Shown piece by piece: positions 1 to 10,776 of a stretch of DNA of 64,000 nucleotides (the first letter of the stretch is position 1; each line of letters opens with the position of its first letter). The DNA lies in the NCBI RefSeq assembly GCF_027580225.2, contig NC_073356.2, forward strand, positions 62,001-126,000. Reading direction: 5' to 3'. The DNA is from Misgurnus anguillicaudatus (lineage: Eukaryota > Chordata > Actinopteri > Cypriniformes > Cobitidae). Under the pieces are notes generated by a model. It was not told where the DNA came from. It saw only the letters and a program-made list of their open reading frames with translations, and did not search any database. Made by a program: the position numbers and the translations under genes.

Positions 1-750
1 TCCTAAAACTCTCTTTATTGTCTTGCTGTAATCTCTTTCAAGACTCATTAGAGAAAGTGTTTTCACTCAAGAGTTTGCTCTTACTAAGCTCAGCATTTAT
101 GGTTGTGATTCTCATATGTGTCCACTTTAGGTTTCAGATTTGACTTCACATTTTCCTCATAAAATTGCCCAGGAAACATACAATTAGACATAAATGAGAC
201 TAAAGTAAGTTTTCTGCTCACACTTGGAAAGAAAAGGTTGGTATTAATACAGCTTCAACAACCTAAACCACCAACACAGAAAAAAAGAAAAAGCCATTTA
301 AATTTGTAAATAATTTGCAGCATTTACCTTGATACAGCGCGGTCCGTGACACACTTATGCCATATGCTTTATTAGAGTTGGACAATAAATTGCGCATTCT
401 GCTACAGAACTGCAATGGACTCTGATATTTTAACAAGCCAACGAGTGAACGCGGAGCGAGGCGCTAATAAGGAGGGCGTGGGGAGGGAGCGAGGAGCAGA
501 ATATTGTACACCCAGAGCGGAGCTTGAGCGGAGTTATTATGAAATGCTTTGAGCGCGGAGCGCAAATTCTTTCCACTCCACTCCGCTCACATACTCTGGT
601 GTCAACACATTAAAACATTTAGGCCTAAATAAAAAGTTGTTTTTGTAAAGGCATAGCTGATTTCTTGCCTTTCATTCACAAGTTAGTGATGTTTGTGGTC
701 ACAGTTTCAATCGCAGATCGTAAATACCAGATACAACTGACCAGTTTTGA
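1..750. other. Intergenic, no gene seen
   Basis: No ORF here has a recognisable domain. Positions about 430-600 are GC-rich, with repeated GGAGCG-type words (gcggagcgagg, gagcggagc, gcgcggagcgc), and look like a degenerate dispersed repeat. The rest is AT-rich unique-looking sequence. Confidence 0.5.
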
Positions 751-898
751 CTACCCTGCTGAAAAAAACAGCATGGACCAGCATGGGAATTATGCTGGTC
801 CATGCTGGTCTGATGCTGGTTCAGCTGGTGTTCACCAGCAAACAGCACCAAAACACAACACATGCTGGTCCTGCCGGAATGCTTTTTCAGCACGGTAG
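751..898. mobile_element. Short MITE rich in ATGCTGGT/ACCAGCAT
   Basis: Inverted ends CTACCCTGCTGAAAAA (left) and TTTTTCAGCACGGTAG (right) match after reverse complement with one mismatch. The interior is built of ACCAGCAT and ATGCTGGT words. The same termini bound the larger copy at 1398-1832, so this is a nonautonomous DNA element. Superfamily is not assigned because no clear target duplication is visible. The small ORFs across it on both strands are by-products of the repeat. Confidence 0.7.
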
Positions 899-1397
899 CC
901 TACAACTTGGATAAGATTCCTAAAAGACACTGATGCACAATTGCGGATATGTTCTACAAATACTAAATATAAAGAATAAATAAACTTGTCTTTTACTCAT
1001 TGGTGTTCCTTAAACAACTAAAATATGATTTGCATGCACAATAAATCGTTCTAAAACTAAAGCTTTTTAATAAAACAAGCATATCAAGAAACTTATAAAA
1101 CAAGAAACTTCGTGAATCAGGTTCATTCAAATCTACGGTGAGACACACGGTGTGTCAGCAACTCATCCGTCAGAGTTGTCGGCAATCCTTGCCTCAGTAA
1201 TCATCGACAGACTTCGTTCGGTTCTTTTTGAGTCCGATGTGCTATTTTGGCTGTGCGTCCTGCATCATCAACCCCAAACCTATGCCCAAAACTAAAGTTC
1301 AATTCAGTTCGATTTGTGAACTGGCTCGACCGATTACTTCCTGAGAACCGGCTCAAAAGAACGATTCGTTCAAGAACCTAACATCACTAATGTCGAT
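899..1397. other. AT-rich spacer with a degenerate hAT-like MITE fragment
   Basis: About 1100-1390 reads, on the minus strand, as sequence of the kind gttcttgaacgaatcgttct followed by gagccggttctc, typical of dispersed nonautonomous hAT-like repeats in fish. Its other end and target duplication are not visible. No coding capacity. Confidence 0.35.
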
Positions 1398-1832
1398 CCC
1401 CTGCTGAACAAAAAACATCATACCAGCAAGACCAGCATATGTTGTGTTTTGGTGCTGGTTTGCTAGTGAACAACAGCTTAAACAGCATCAGCACCAGCAT
1501 TAGCACCAGCTAAACCAGCACCAAACCAGCATTAGCACCAGCATCCCATGCTGGTCATGCCAGCAAGACCAGCATATGTTGTGTTTTGGTGCTGGTTTGC
1601 AAGTGAACAACAGCTTAACCAGCATCAGCACCAGCATTAGCACCAGCTAAACCAGCACCAAACCAGCATTAGCACCAGCATCCCATGCTGGTCATACCAG
1701 CAAGACCAGCATATGTTGTGTTTTGGTGCTGGTATGCTGGTGACCATCAGCTAAACCAGCATCAAACCAGCATAGAACAGCATAATTCCCATGTTGGTCC
1801 ATGCTGGTTTGTTGATGTTTTTTTCAGCAGGG
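1398..1832. mobile_element. MITE with internal ~137-bp tandem repeats (ACCAGCA family)
   Basis: The ends CCCTGCTGAACAAAAAACAT and GATGTTTTTTTCAGCAGGG are near-perfect inverted repeats. Between them a block of about 137 bp (starting near 1421, 1559 and 1696) is repeated three times; each block holds ACCAGCAAGACCAGCATATG followed by a run of ACCAGCA words. Same family as 751-898, but with an expanded interior. Nonautonomous: no transposase ORF. Confidence 0.75.
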
Positions 1833-2078
1833 TCCACAAAGCAGATAATTGCTGTGCAGAAGTGCTTGGAGTTGACAATGGCATTTCTCAGGCAGAGGGA
1901 TCTTCTATGATGTACGGACCTAAATAGCACACCTGCCTATAATTGATATATAGTGAAAATATTACCACCCGTTATAATATTTGGAAATGTATTATGTAAT
2001 ATGTCACATTATATATAATAATATATTCCCATGTATTATTGTTTTGTAAGGGCTGAGCACGGTGCAAGATATTACCAA

Positions 2079-2357
2079 GATCTCTTATGAAGCTTTAGAG
2101 GAGATAAATGTGAGAATGTGAGTGCCTCTATCTAAGGAGAATAATCCGAGCACAGTGAGTGATGTAGCTGAGATCTCTTATGAAGCTTTAGAGGAGATAA
2201 ATGTGAGAATGTGAGTGTCTCTGGTTAAGGAGAATAATCTGAGGACAGTCAGTGACGAAGCTGTGGTCTCTTATGAAGCTTTAGAGGAGATACATGTGAG
2301 AAAGTGAGTGTCTCTGGTTAAGGAGAATAATCTGAGCACAGTCAGTGATGTAACAGA
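2079..2357. repeat. 93-bp tandem repeat, three copies
   Basis: Units begin at 2079, 2172 and 2265 (word TCTCTTATGAAGCTTTAGAG), exactly 93 bp apart. The unit length is a multiple of three. One plus-strand frame reads through each unit and meets a TGA at the same place every time (inside AGAATGTGAGTG). The same spot contains GTGAGTG, which resembles a splice donor, but the implied intron of about 38 bp is too short. I treat it as a noncoding minisatellite. Confidence 0.8.
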
Positions 2358-4139
2358 GGAAGCCAAGCCGCAAAAACAATGAAAAATTGTCATGACTTTT
2401 TAATTTAAATAAAAGTTTTGTGTTAATAAAAAATAAGTTATTTTAATAAGTTGTTTTAAAATAAAAATAACAATATTCTGTATGTTTATGGTATTTACCC
2501 TATAACATTTATAACAAGAGTGTGAGGGCAAAAAACACAGAGAGATCCCAGTGCAGATGAACAGAAAAATGTATTGAAATAATATTATATTCAAAGAGAG
2601 TCAATAGCGCGTCTGGGCGCAAAGGCCACTCCGAGGCAGACGGCAAAAACGAAGACCACACACTGGGCTCGAGAGATAGCCACACACGTTCGGGCTCCAG
2701 CCACACTTAAACGAACGGTGGGTGAGAGAGAGGAGGGCACACAGCACAGCGAGAGATATCCACAACTCGCCTGGGCACAACGCCACACTCGGCAGACGAG
2801 AGGAGTAATCCTGTGGCGGGCAGAGAGAGAGAGAGCGTTAGGGGTGCTGACGGAGAGAAGCTGGACAGCTCCCGAGACGAAAGACCGCCCTGCTGGACAG
2901 CGGCAAATCCGCGGCATGAATCCTTTGCACGTTGATAGAGAGATAGGAGTCTTTAATGCGTAGAATTCGAGCAGAGGACAGCAGATGAAATCAGAGGCGG
3001 TAATCCAATTCTTCCGGGTAGCAGAGAGCACAGATTAACAGGGAAAACACTTTAAACAGATTTCACACGACAAGACAAGAATCTAGACGGAGCTAGAAAG
3101 GGGCAAGCACATATAAAAGACAAACTTGCAACGAGACACAAAACACGCAGGGATTAAATACCAAACTGATTGGTCATCAAAATGAGCTGCAGCTGTGAAA
3201 TGATGCACGTGAATGAAATAATACTAATGACACCCATGTGAGAGACGTGCACGTGTGAAGCTGTCAAAACAAAACACAAACACAGGGAAACAAAAGCACA
3301 GCAGTCAATAAAACCGAAATCATGACAAAGAGGTGAACAAAGCACCACTTTAGTTTACAGCCCGCAAATATGAGAGTTACCTGGTAAATACACAGAACAA
3401 GGCTGTAACAAGCACCACTTTAATTATTATAAGATCATAACCTTATCACACTGTGCGACATGTATCGTTTAAACTCGGGTACGAGAGGCATGTAGACTGT
3501 ATGATGATGACACGGAAGCTTCGGCGGCGGCGTCACACGTTGCACAACGTCACCAGCATTGCGCTCGTGGTAAACAAATACCGGCGCGCAGGTCGTAGCA
3601 GCAAACACACTGTGCGGGGATCATGCCGAATTTCTGACACTGCCAGAAAACTATCGTAGGCTATCTTTGGACGCAAGGCCGGGAAAACGGCCGTCTTTGA
3701 ACCTCTCTCACTGTACGACATAGGACTACCGATGGAGAGCCACGATCACAGAAATCGCGACGATAGTTTCACGATGGCAATCTTTTGTCTGGGACAGCCA
3801 ATTATTAAAGATCTGTCCAAACATTTTACACTTTTTACAAAATAATTGCAAGATTGTTCTAAAAATAGGTTTTTAAGAAAAATTAATTATTTAATTTAAT
3901 TAAGACATAAATTAAAAGTCTATTATGTTTTTCATTTTATTTATGGCAAACTCATCATTAAAACGATCTCCCTTTTTAATTCTGCAAATTTATGTCATTA
4001 AATCTGTATATAAACAAAAAGTAGACAAATTGGTAGTGTTATTGGTCAGAAGGGTGAATGTGTTTATGAACCGTTATAATAAAACTGACCCAAGTTCACA
4101 TACACTGGTCATTTGTGATCAACTCCCCTATTGGTGAAT
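2358..4139. other. Dispersed-repeat sequence, no gene supported
   Basis: About 2500-3350 is a purine-rich stretch (gagagagag tracts). The minus-strand ORF there (2591-3031) has low-complexity arginine/serine/cysteine composition and no domain. The phrase acaagcaccactttaat/acaaagcaccacttt recurs near 3338 and 3410, suggesting a repeat boundary. 3440-3780 is GC-richer, 3780-4139 AT-rich. The character is that of old transposon debris; I cannot assign a family. Confidence 0.4.
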
Positions 4140-4315
4140 CGTTGGATTTTCACAACGTTTCGAAACAGTTATGACGTAATGAAGCCTCGTTTGCTAAAAT
4201 CACGTGACTTTGGCCAGTTTGAAACAAGCTCCGAACCAATGATTCGAAACAAAAGATTCATAAATGTTTCGAAGCCTCATGAAGCGTGCTTCGAAATCGC
4301 CCATCACTAGTGTTT
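4140..4315. mobile_element. Degenerate MITE, probably hAT-like
   Basis: Contains repeated GAAGCCTC/GTTTCGAAG words in both orientations (cgaaacagttatgacg, gaagcctcgtttg, gtttcgaagcctcatgaagc) and ends in cgaaatcgcccatcactag, resembling the minus-strand form of hAT-like MITE ends starting CTAGTGATGGGC. The left end is not clear. Confidence 0.4.
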
Positions 4316-5705
4316 TGTAGAAAAGTGTTCTGTCAGTTTATTGTGAAGTGTTTACCAGTTTAGTGTCTTAGTCTAGTACTGTTTCAAGTTGTGTGTTTAT
4401 TCTGTCATATTAGTTATCGTGTTTATGTTGTTTTGCTCCCTCGTGGGCCTTTTGTTTTCGGTTCTTTTAAATAAAGTGTTTGTGTTCATCAACCTCTGTT
4501 TGCACTTGGGTTCCTCCTCATATACCTTAACACATACATCTCTTTCAGCCAAGAACTTCTTTAAACTTTTTTAGATTGAGTGAAACTATGCTGAACCCAT
4601 CTCTGACCAAAAAGAAAAATAAATCTCTTTCAGAGCTTCCAAACTGTTAAAACTGATCTTGGATCTGACATTCCCTACTTCCTTTGACCAATCATTCACT
4701 TACTTTGAGCCCTCAGTTGTGAGATAAACAGCGCCCTGTCCTTCACACACACCATTCGTATTTGAATATATATTTACTGGGAATTTTTTTGCTTAATAAA
4801 AATAAAAGAATGAGAGTTGAAACACTTTACCTTTTATTTCACCTATTAAAGTTTTAGAAAAATATTCTGTGGTTGTATGGCCCTGTGGAGCTAAATGAAA
4901 TAGTCACTAATTTGAAAGAATTCAACCACAAACCCTTAACTGTTATGTTTATACATGGCAAATTTTGAAAAGCAACTTCCTAAAACATTGTACAATTAAA
5001 TGGCATATATCATGGTATACTAACTGGCATTTGCAAAAGCAGATCTTCATTGCCAAGCAGAAGTAGCAAAACCAAAATACTCATCTGAACTCACTAAGGA
5101 CATGATATACCCTTTTAAAAACATCATTGTCTGTTTTAAAATCTGAATCTGGTTGTATCAATGTCACTACCAGTGTCACATGAATTTAAAATCTGGTAAA
5201 ACCGGCGTAATTTGCTTTTGATTGCTTATGTCTTAATGTTCAAACCTCGTCCAACCCATGTCCCACCAGCATGAATTCAACATGCAATGTTATACCAAAA
5301 TGCTTAAAGCAACATCCCACAAACCTTGAGCTTCCATAAATATTCTCTTTTTCTAGCTCTGTTTAAAGAGAGACAGGACAGCTCCTGAAACTTCACAAAT
5401 GTTAGACAACTATAAAACCGAACAACAATGAAATCAAGACATATGAAACATAGAAATATGAATGATATAATAAAATATAGAAATATAATGAATGAATAAA
5501 TGAAAATATAATGATAAAAATGATAATAATAAAAATGATAATAAAAATAATATTGAATAATCAAATGAACAATTATATGGATAACTAATGATTATAAAAT
5601 GATTATGTAAATAAATGATTAGGAATAAACTAAAAAACACAATAATAAACACATTCTGAACGTGAGGATCTAAAGTAGGATCCTTCACTGTCATGCAATT
5701 ACATA
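4316..5705. other. AT-rich spacer, no gene supported
   Basis: 4316-4540 is T/G-rich, contains AATAAA at about 4471, and looks like the tail of a dispersed element. 5450-5650 is very AT-rich simple sequence (aataatgataaaa), which explains the hydrophobic Phe/Tyr/Ile-rich minus-strand ORFs there. Nothing else recognised. Confidence 0.5.
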
Positions 5706-6752
5706 AAAACTTTACAATGTGATCAGATGATATCCTGTCACGAAGTTATTTTAAACCTTTACAATGTGATTAGATAGTACCTGTCGTGCATTTATATTAA
5801 ACCTTTACAATGTGATCAGATGTTACCTGTCGTGCAGATACATTAAACCTTTACAATGTGATCAGATGTTACCTGACGTGCAGTTACATCAAACCTTTAC
5901 AATGTGATCAGATGTTACCTGTCATGCAGTTATATTAAGCCTTTACCTGTCATGCAGTTATATTAAACCTTTACAATGTGATCAGATGATATCCTGTCAG
6001 GAAGTTACATTAAACCTTTACAATGTGATCAGTTGTTACCTTTCGTTGCAGTTATATTAAACCTTTACAATGTGATCAGATGATATGCTGTCATGCAGTT
6101 ACATAACATCTTTACAATGTGATCAAATGATATCCTGTCATGCAGCTATAGTAAGCCTTTACAATGTGATCAGATGATATCCTGTCGTGCAGTTATATAA
6201 AACCTTTACAATGTGATGTGATGTTACCTATCATACAGTTTTATTAAACCTTTACAATGTGATCAGATGATATCCTGTCGTGCAGTTATATTAAACCTTT
6301 ACAATTTGATCAGATGTTACCTTACATGCAGTTATATTAAACCTTTACAATTTGATCAGATGATATGCTGTCGTTATATTAAACATTTACAATGTGATGT
6401 GATGTTACCTGTCATGCAGTTATATTAAACATTTACAATGTGATCAGATGTTACCTGTCACACAGTTTTATTAAACCTTTACAATGTGATCAGATGATAT
6501 CCTGTCGTGCAGTTACATTAAATCTTTACAATGTGATCAGTTGTTACCTGTCATGCAGTTATATTAAACCTTTACAATTTCATCAGATGTTACCTTACAT
6601 GCAGTTATATTAAACCATTAAAATTTGATCAGTTGTTACATCTCGTGCAGTTACATTAAACCTTTACAAGGTGATCAGATGTTACCTGTCATGCAGTTAT
6701 ATTAAACCTTTACAATGTGATCAGACGTTACCTGCCATACAGTTTTATTAAA
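5706..6752. repeat. 46/47-bp minisatellite, roughly 22-23 copies
   Basis: The core word TTTACAATGTGATCAGATG recurs at 5711, 5758, 5804, 5850, 5896 and onward with a 46-47 bp step, followed by (A/T)CCTGTC(A/G)TGCAGTTA(T/C)ATTAAACC. One unit near 5937 is shortened. Units diverge by point changes and small indels and abut directly, with no unique spacers. The array stops where the palindromic element begins, and a last partial unit (cctgtcgtgcagtt) resumes just after that element at 21689, so the array was the insertion target. Confidence 0.92.
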
Positions 6753-6758
6753 CCTGTC

Positions 6759-7410
6759 AGAAGAAAATATGATGTACCATGTGTCAAAAATTATGATTTA
6801 TGACCTTGATTTACGACCTAACACCTTATGAGTTGTTTTGCTTCCTGTAATAAAATATTATGGTGGTAATTGATGTTTATACTCCGGAAATTACTCCGGA
6901 AATTACTCCGGAAATGATGTTTATCCAGGTGTCCTATAGTCTCTGTTGTTTCACGCCTCCCATCTCCTGTGTGAGTGTTTAAAGAAATCAGAAGATAGTA
7001 AAAAGATAAGTTAGAATTGTATGCCAGAATGTTTTGCTTTTAAGCATAATGTCTGTGAATAAATCAATACACATGATTAAAGAAATAAGAAGTCAGTAAA
7101 AAAGATAAGTTAGAATTTTGTATGGCAGAATGTTTTGCTTTTAAGCATAATGTTTTTGCATAAATAAATACATATGATTAAAGAAATAAGAAGACATGAT
7201 GAAGAAACAATGTTAAATAAAATAATTGTAATTGTATTTAGGTAGGTTTTTTAAAAGAGGTACCGGTTAGGAGCCCAACCGAACAAGCTGTTGTCTTCCT
7301 GTCTTGAAAGTTGTAATGTAAATCTTTCCTTCCAAGCCAGTCATCGTCGTCTATTCGGGTCACGCCCCAAGACTTCTGATACGTCGGTACAGTTCAATAG
7401 AATAAACGTT
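6759..7410. repeat. Left outer terminal inverted repeat with duplicated ~100-bp block
   Basis: Mirrors about 21070-21688. It contains three ACTCCGGAAATT-type words (6880-6915; partly kept on the right as cctccggagca) and a block of about 100 bp starting at 6981, 7079 and 7180 that includes AGAATGTTTTGCTTTTAAGC twice. The same duplication appears in the right arm, so it predates the palindrome or was copied with it. Confidence 0.85.
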
Positions 7411-7930
7411 TAGGAACTCGGCTAGGCGTTAAGACATATCCTTTCCCTGCAGAATAAGTGTCTGCTCACGCCAAAGGACCTTGCTTGATATTCAAATATT
7501 ACTTCCTTGCAGTCTCTGTCATCTCCCACAAACAAGGTGCCATGGTATTACAAAAAATCTAGATCAATAGATGGAAACTTTACGAGTTCTGCTTGGTGTT
7601 AAGACATTTCCTTTCCCTTCAGACTGTGTCTGCTCACGCCAAAGGTCCTTCCTTGATATTCAAATATTACTTCCATGCAGTCTCTGTCATCTCCCACAAA
7701 CAAGGTGCCATGCTAGTACAAAAAATCTAGATCAATAGATTTTAACTTTAGGATCTCTGCTAGGCGTTAAGACATTTCCTTTCCCTGCAGACTAAGTGTC
7801 TGCTCACGCCAAAGGTCCTCCCCGATACCCAAATACCACCTCCCAGCAGTCTCCGCCATCTCCCACAAACAAGGCGCCATGGCACCACAACAACAATCTA
7901 GATCAATAGATGAAAAGTTTGGGATTTGGT
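7400..7930. repeat. ~170-bp subterminal tandem repeat, left arm
   Basis: Units marked by GCGTTAAGACAT begin at about 7431, 7601 and 7769. A fourth lies just beyond the gypsy insertion (12469), 170 bp from the third once the insertion is removed. Each unit includes CTTTCCCTGCAG, TGTCTGCTCACGCCAAAGG, CATCTCCCACAAACAAGG and TCTAGATCAATAGAT. The right arm has three corresponding units. Subterminal repeats in a DNA element are often transposase or replication-initiator binding sites; here that is only a suggestion. Confidence 0.85.
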
Positions 7931-8109
7931 TGTTGTGTTTAGTCAATAAACACACTAGAGTTTTATGTAATGAACTCACGTGTAGTCTTTTATTATTTGC
8001 ACATCACATGTCTCCAGTTCTTCATCTGATTTCTCTTAGATATCTCTTAGCATATATAACACAGTGTTGCCACCTACAGGACATATCCTGAATTACAACT
8101 ATCACCACA
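7931..8109 (-). repeat. 3' LTR of the gypsy element
   Basis: Plus-strand start TGTTGTGTTTAGTC, end ATCACCACA. It pairs with 12277-12455. On the minus strand it holds the element's 3' end, preceded by a purine-rich tract. Confidence 0.93.
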
Positions 8110-8278
8110 TCTCCCTTTCTTTAAAGCATTAACTGAGAATTAAATTAACAGCATGGTAACAAAAAATGCAATATGAGAATAGTGTGACAGTTATGAAACA
8201 CGGTAGCAACATACCAAATAACAATTTCAAAAAGTAAACACAAGTAAATTCTTTTCAAATTACTTTGATTACGAACAT

Positions 8279-8713
8279 CTACAAATTAAGTCTATCAGGT
8301 TTCTTTATGATACGTGATGATCTTCTTAGTACAGGCAAAGTATCTGTCTGTGCAGAATGATCAGTGTCAGGTGGAGGGAAGGAAGTCTTTGCACTCAATG
8401 TAATTTGTTCTTGTGGCAAGACCTGAATCTCTTCACTCACTTCATCATTCAATTTCTGGGTTGTTTCCTGTGTCTTAAGAAGACTTTTGCGATTTCTCCT
8501 GAAGATCTGTCCACTTTCTGTTCTGACCACATATGACCTTGGACTCACTTCTTCAAGTACCACAGCTTTTCTGTCCCGGTAGTTTGAATCTCCAAATCTC
8601 ACAGTATCATCCTTTGCTAATGGTTTCAATCTTTTGGTTTTCTTGTCGTAGCTTAACTTCTGTCTTTTTTGTAGAGCTTTCAGTTTTGGTTTTATTGTCA
8701 TGCTTTTCATCAT
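8279..8713 (-). pseudogene. Gypsy pol C-terminal segment after an in-frame stop
   Basis: About 144 codons in the same frame as, and immediately downstream of, the integrase ORF, from which it is separated by a single TAA at about 8714-8716. The sequence is basic, rich in Lys/Arg (TIKPKLKALQKRQKLSYDKK), with a segment like the small beta-barrel region downstream of gypsy integrase cores (DTVRFGD...YRDRKAVVLEEVSPRSYVV). It is probably the integrase C-terminal DNA-binding tail. The stop makes the full pol unreadable unless suppressed. Confidence 0.8.
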
Positions 8714-9763
8714 TTATTGTTTTGAGTCAATTCTGTAAGGAAGTGTTGTTCTTATTTTACGACCCATTAAGAGTTCTGCAGGAGATGCACCATGCTCTAG
8801 AGGTGATGCTCGATAACTCAGAAGAGCTAGATATGGATCTGAATTACCTTCTGACGCCTTCTTGAGCAACTGCTTCACGATGTGCACACCTTTTTCTGCC
8901 TTTCCATTAGACTGAGCGTGATGGGGACTCGAAGTCACATGTTTAAAATCATAGGATGTGGCAAAGTCCTGAAACTCTTTGGAATTGTAACATGGACCGT
9001 TATCGCTTACTACAACATGCGGAATGCCGTGCCTCGCAAACTTGGATTTCATGTGCTGTATCACGCATGTGCTTGAGCATTTTGACAGCAGGGCAATTTC
9101 TGGATAATTGGAAAGGTAATCCACCACCAATAGGTAATCTTTCCCATGAAGATGAAATAAATCAGTACCCACTTTCTGCCATGGATGCTTAGGTAAGTCT
9201 GTTGTGATCATAGGTTCTCGTGCCTGTTTGTTCTGATGCTTCAAACATATTTCACATGTGCTGACCATTTTCTCAATATCAGTATTGATTCCGGGCCAGT
9301 AGACGGACTCCCTTGCCCTTCTTTTGCATTTCTCTATTCCTAGATGTCCTTCATGTATCCTAGAAAGCATCTCTTTTCTCAGAACTTCAGGAATCACTAT
9401 CCTCTCTCCTCTCAAGAGAAGGCCTTTCACTTGACTGAGCTCAGCTCTGATTTTGAAGAATTGTGAACAGGAACCTTTAATCCATTCATAGTTCAGATTC
9501 TCACTTACAGTTTGCAGAATTGGATCCTTTTCTGTCTCCTCAGCTATTTGTTTGGACTTTAGATCAGACACCGGAAGCGTTTCAACAATCAGTTTCACAT
9601 GCATGTCTACATCAACTTCTGTGGAACTTTTCTCAGGTGACTGACAGGTTATTGGTGCACGAGATTGTCCTAGCTGACGCACTATGTACTTTCCTGGAGT
9701 GTAAACTAGTTCAAAGTCATATCGTTGCAATCTCATCATTAGACGCTGAATGCGTGGAGACAT
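8714..9763 (-). pseudogene. Gypsy integrase (pol, 3' part)
   Basis: The integrase inserts retroelement cDNA into the chromosome. The start region carries the end of the RNase H/connection segment (LQRYDFELVYTPGKYIV). An HHCC zinc-binding domain follows (H-x3-H near EGHLGIEKC; CEIC near residue 150), then a core with the three acidic residues in TDLFHL, VSDNGP and GKAEKG, in the usual order and spacing. It overlaps the upstream RT ORF in another frame (9739-9763), marking a frameshift, and ends at an in-frame stop. The catalytic residues themselves appear conserved. Confidence 0.9.
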
Positions 9764-10776
9764 TCAGATTTTTTTCGAATGATTGCAATTAAAGGCTTGT
9801 GTTCAGTTTCTGCTGTGAATGATGGTAAGCCATATACATAATCATGAAATCTTTCAAATCCAAAAACGAGTCCTAGACACTCTTTCTCAATTTGAGCATA
9901 TCTGCATTCAGATTGTGTCATTGTTCTGGATGCATAGGCTACAGGTTTCCATCCTTGAACATCTTCCTGGAGTAGAACTGCGCCTAATCCATCTTTTGAT
10001 GCATCCGTAGAGATCTTGATTTTCTTGGAAGCATCAAAGTAGGTGAGAACTGGTTCTGTTGTCAATGTTGACTTGAGCAGTTTCCATTCTTGCTCGTGTT
10101 TGCTTGTCCAGTTGAACTCATTTTTGTGATTCAGTAGTTCCCTGAGACTTGCTGTTTTTGCAGAGAGATTAGGAATGAATTTACCGATGAAATTTATCAT
10201 TCCCATTATTCTCATCAGTCCTTTCTTGTCCACAGGGCTTGGCATTTCCAGGATTGCCTGTATTTTGGATTTGTCAGGTTCAACGCCATGTCCAGACAAC
10301 TTGTCACCTAGGAAAGTAATTTCAGTCACACAAAACTGACATTTGTCTTTGTTTAGTTTAAGTCCATACTTTTGTATTCTTTGAAAGAGTTTTAAAAATC
10401 TCTCATTGTGCTCCTGCACTGAAGATCCCCAGACAATTATGTCATCAACATATGCACACACTCCATCCAGCCCTTCTATGATATGCTCCATAGCACGATT
10501 AAATATTTTGGAGGCTGAGATTATGCCAAAAGGCAGCCACTGGAACGAATATTGTCCGAATGGTGTGTTGAACCTGCAGTATTTGGTGCTTTCTTCATGA
10601 AGTTTCAACTGCCATAATCCCTGAGAAGCATCAAGCTTGCTGAAATACTGTGCACCAGCCATTTCACTTGTTATCTCTTCACGCTTTGGAATCTGGTAAT
10701 GCTCTCTTTTAATGTTTGCATTCAAATCTTGAGGATCCATGCATACTCTCAGATCACCATTTTTTTTTTCTGACAC
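9739..10776 (-). pseudogene. Gypsy reverse transcriptase and RNase H (pol, middle part)
   Basis: Copies element RNA into DNA and removes the RNA strand. Visible RT motifs are the LDASQGLWQLKL block, QWLPFGIISASKIF, and the catalytic YVDDIIVWG. These are followed by the RNase H start ISTDASKDGLGAVLLQ and CRYAQIEKECLGLVF. The 5' junction with gag-protease lies in a run of about ten T (plus strand) near 10760-10770, where the frame changes; homopolymer slippage is the simplest explanation. The 3' junction to integrase is a second frameshift near 9765. Confidence 0.92.

Noticed and set aside
2079..2357. Tandem short exons separated by mini-introns
   Set aside because: The implied introns would be about 38 bp, below what vertebrate splicing normally uses.
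2591..3031. 146-codon minus-strand ORF
   Set aside because: Cys/Arg/Ser-rich low-complexity translation of a purine-rich repeat; no domain and no splice support.
5304..5694. Two membrane-like minus-strand ORFs
   Set aside because: Phe/Tyr/Ile content is explained by AT-rich simple sequence.
5706..6752. Regular repeats resembling a CRISPR array
   Set aside because: Units abut with no unique spacers, vary in length by one base and drift by point mutation; context is eukaryotic.
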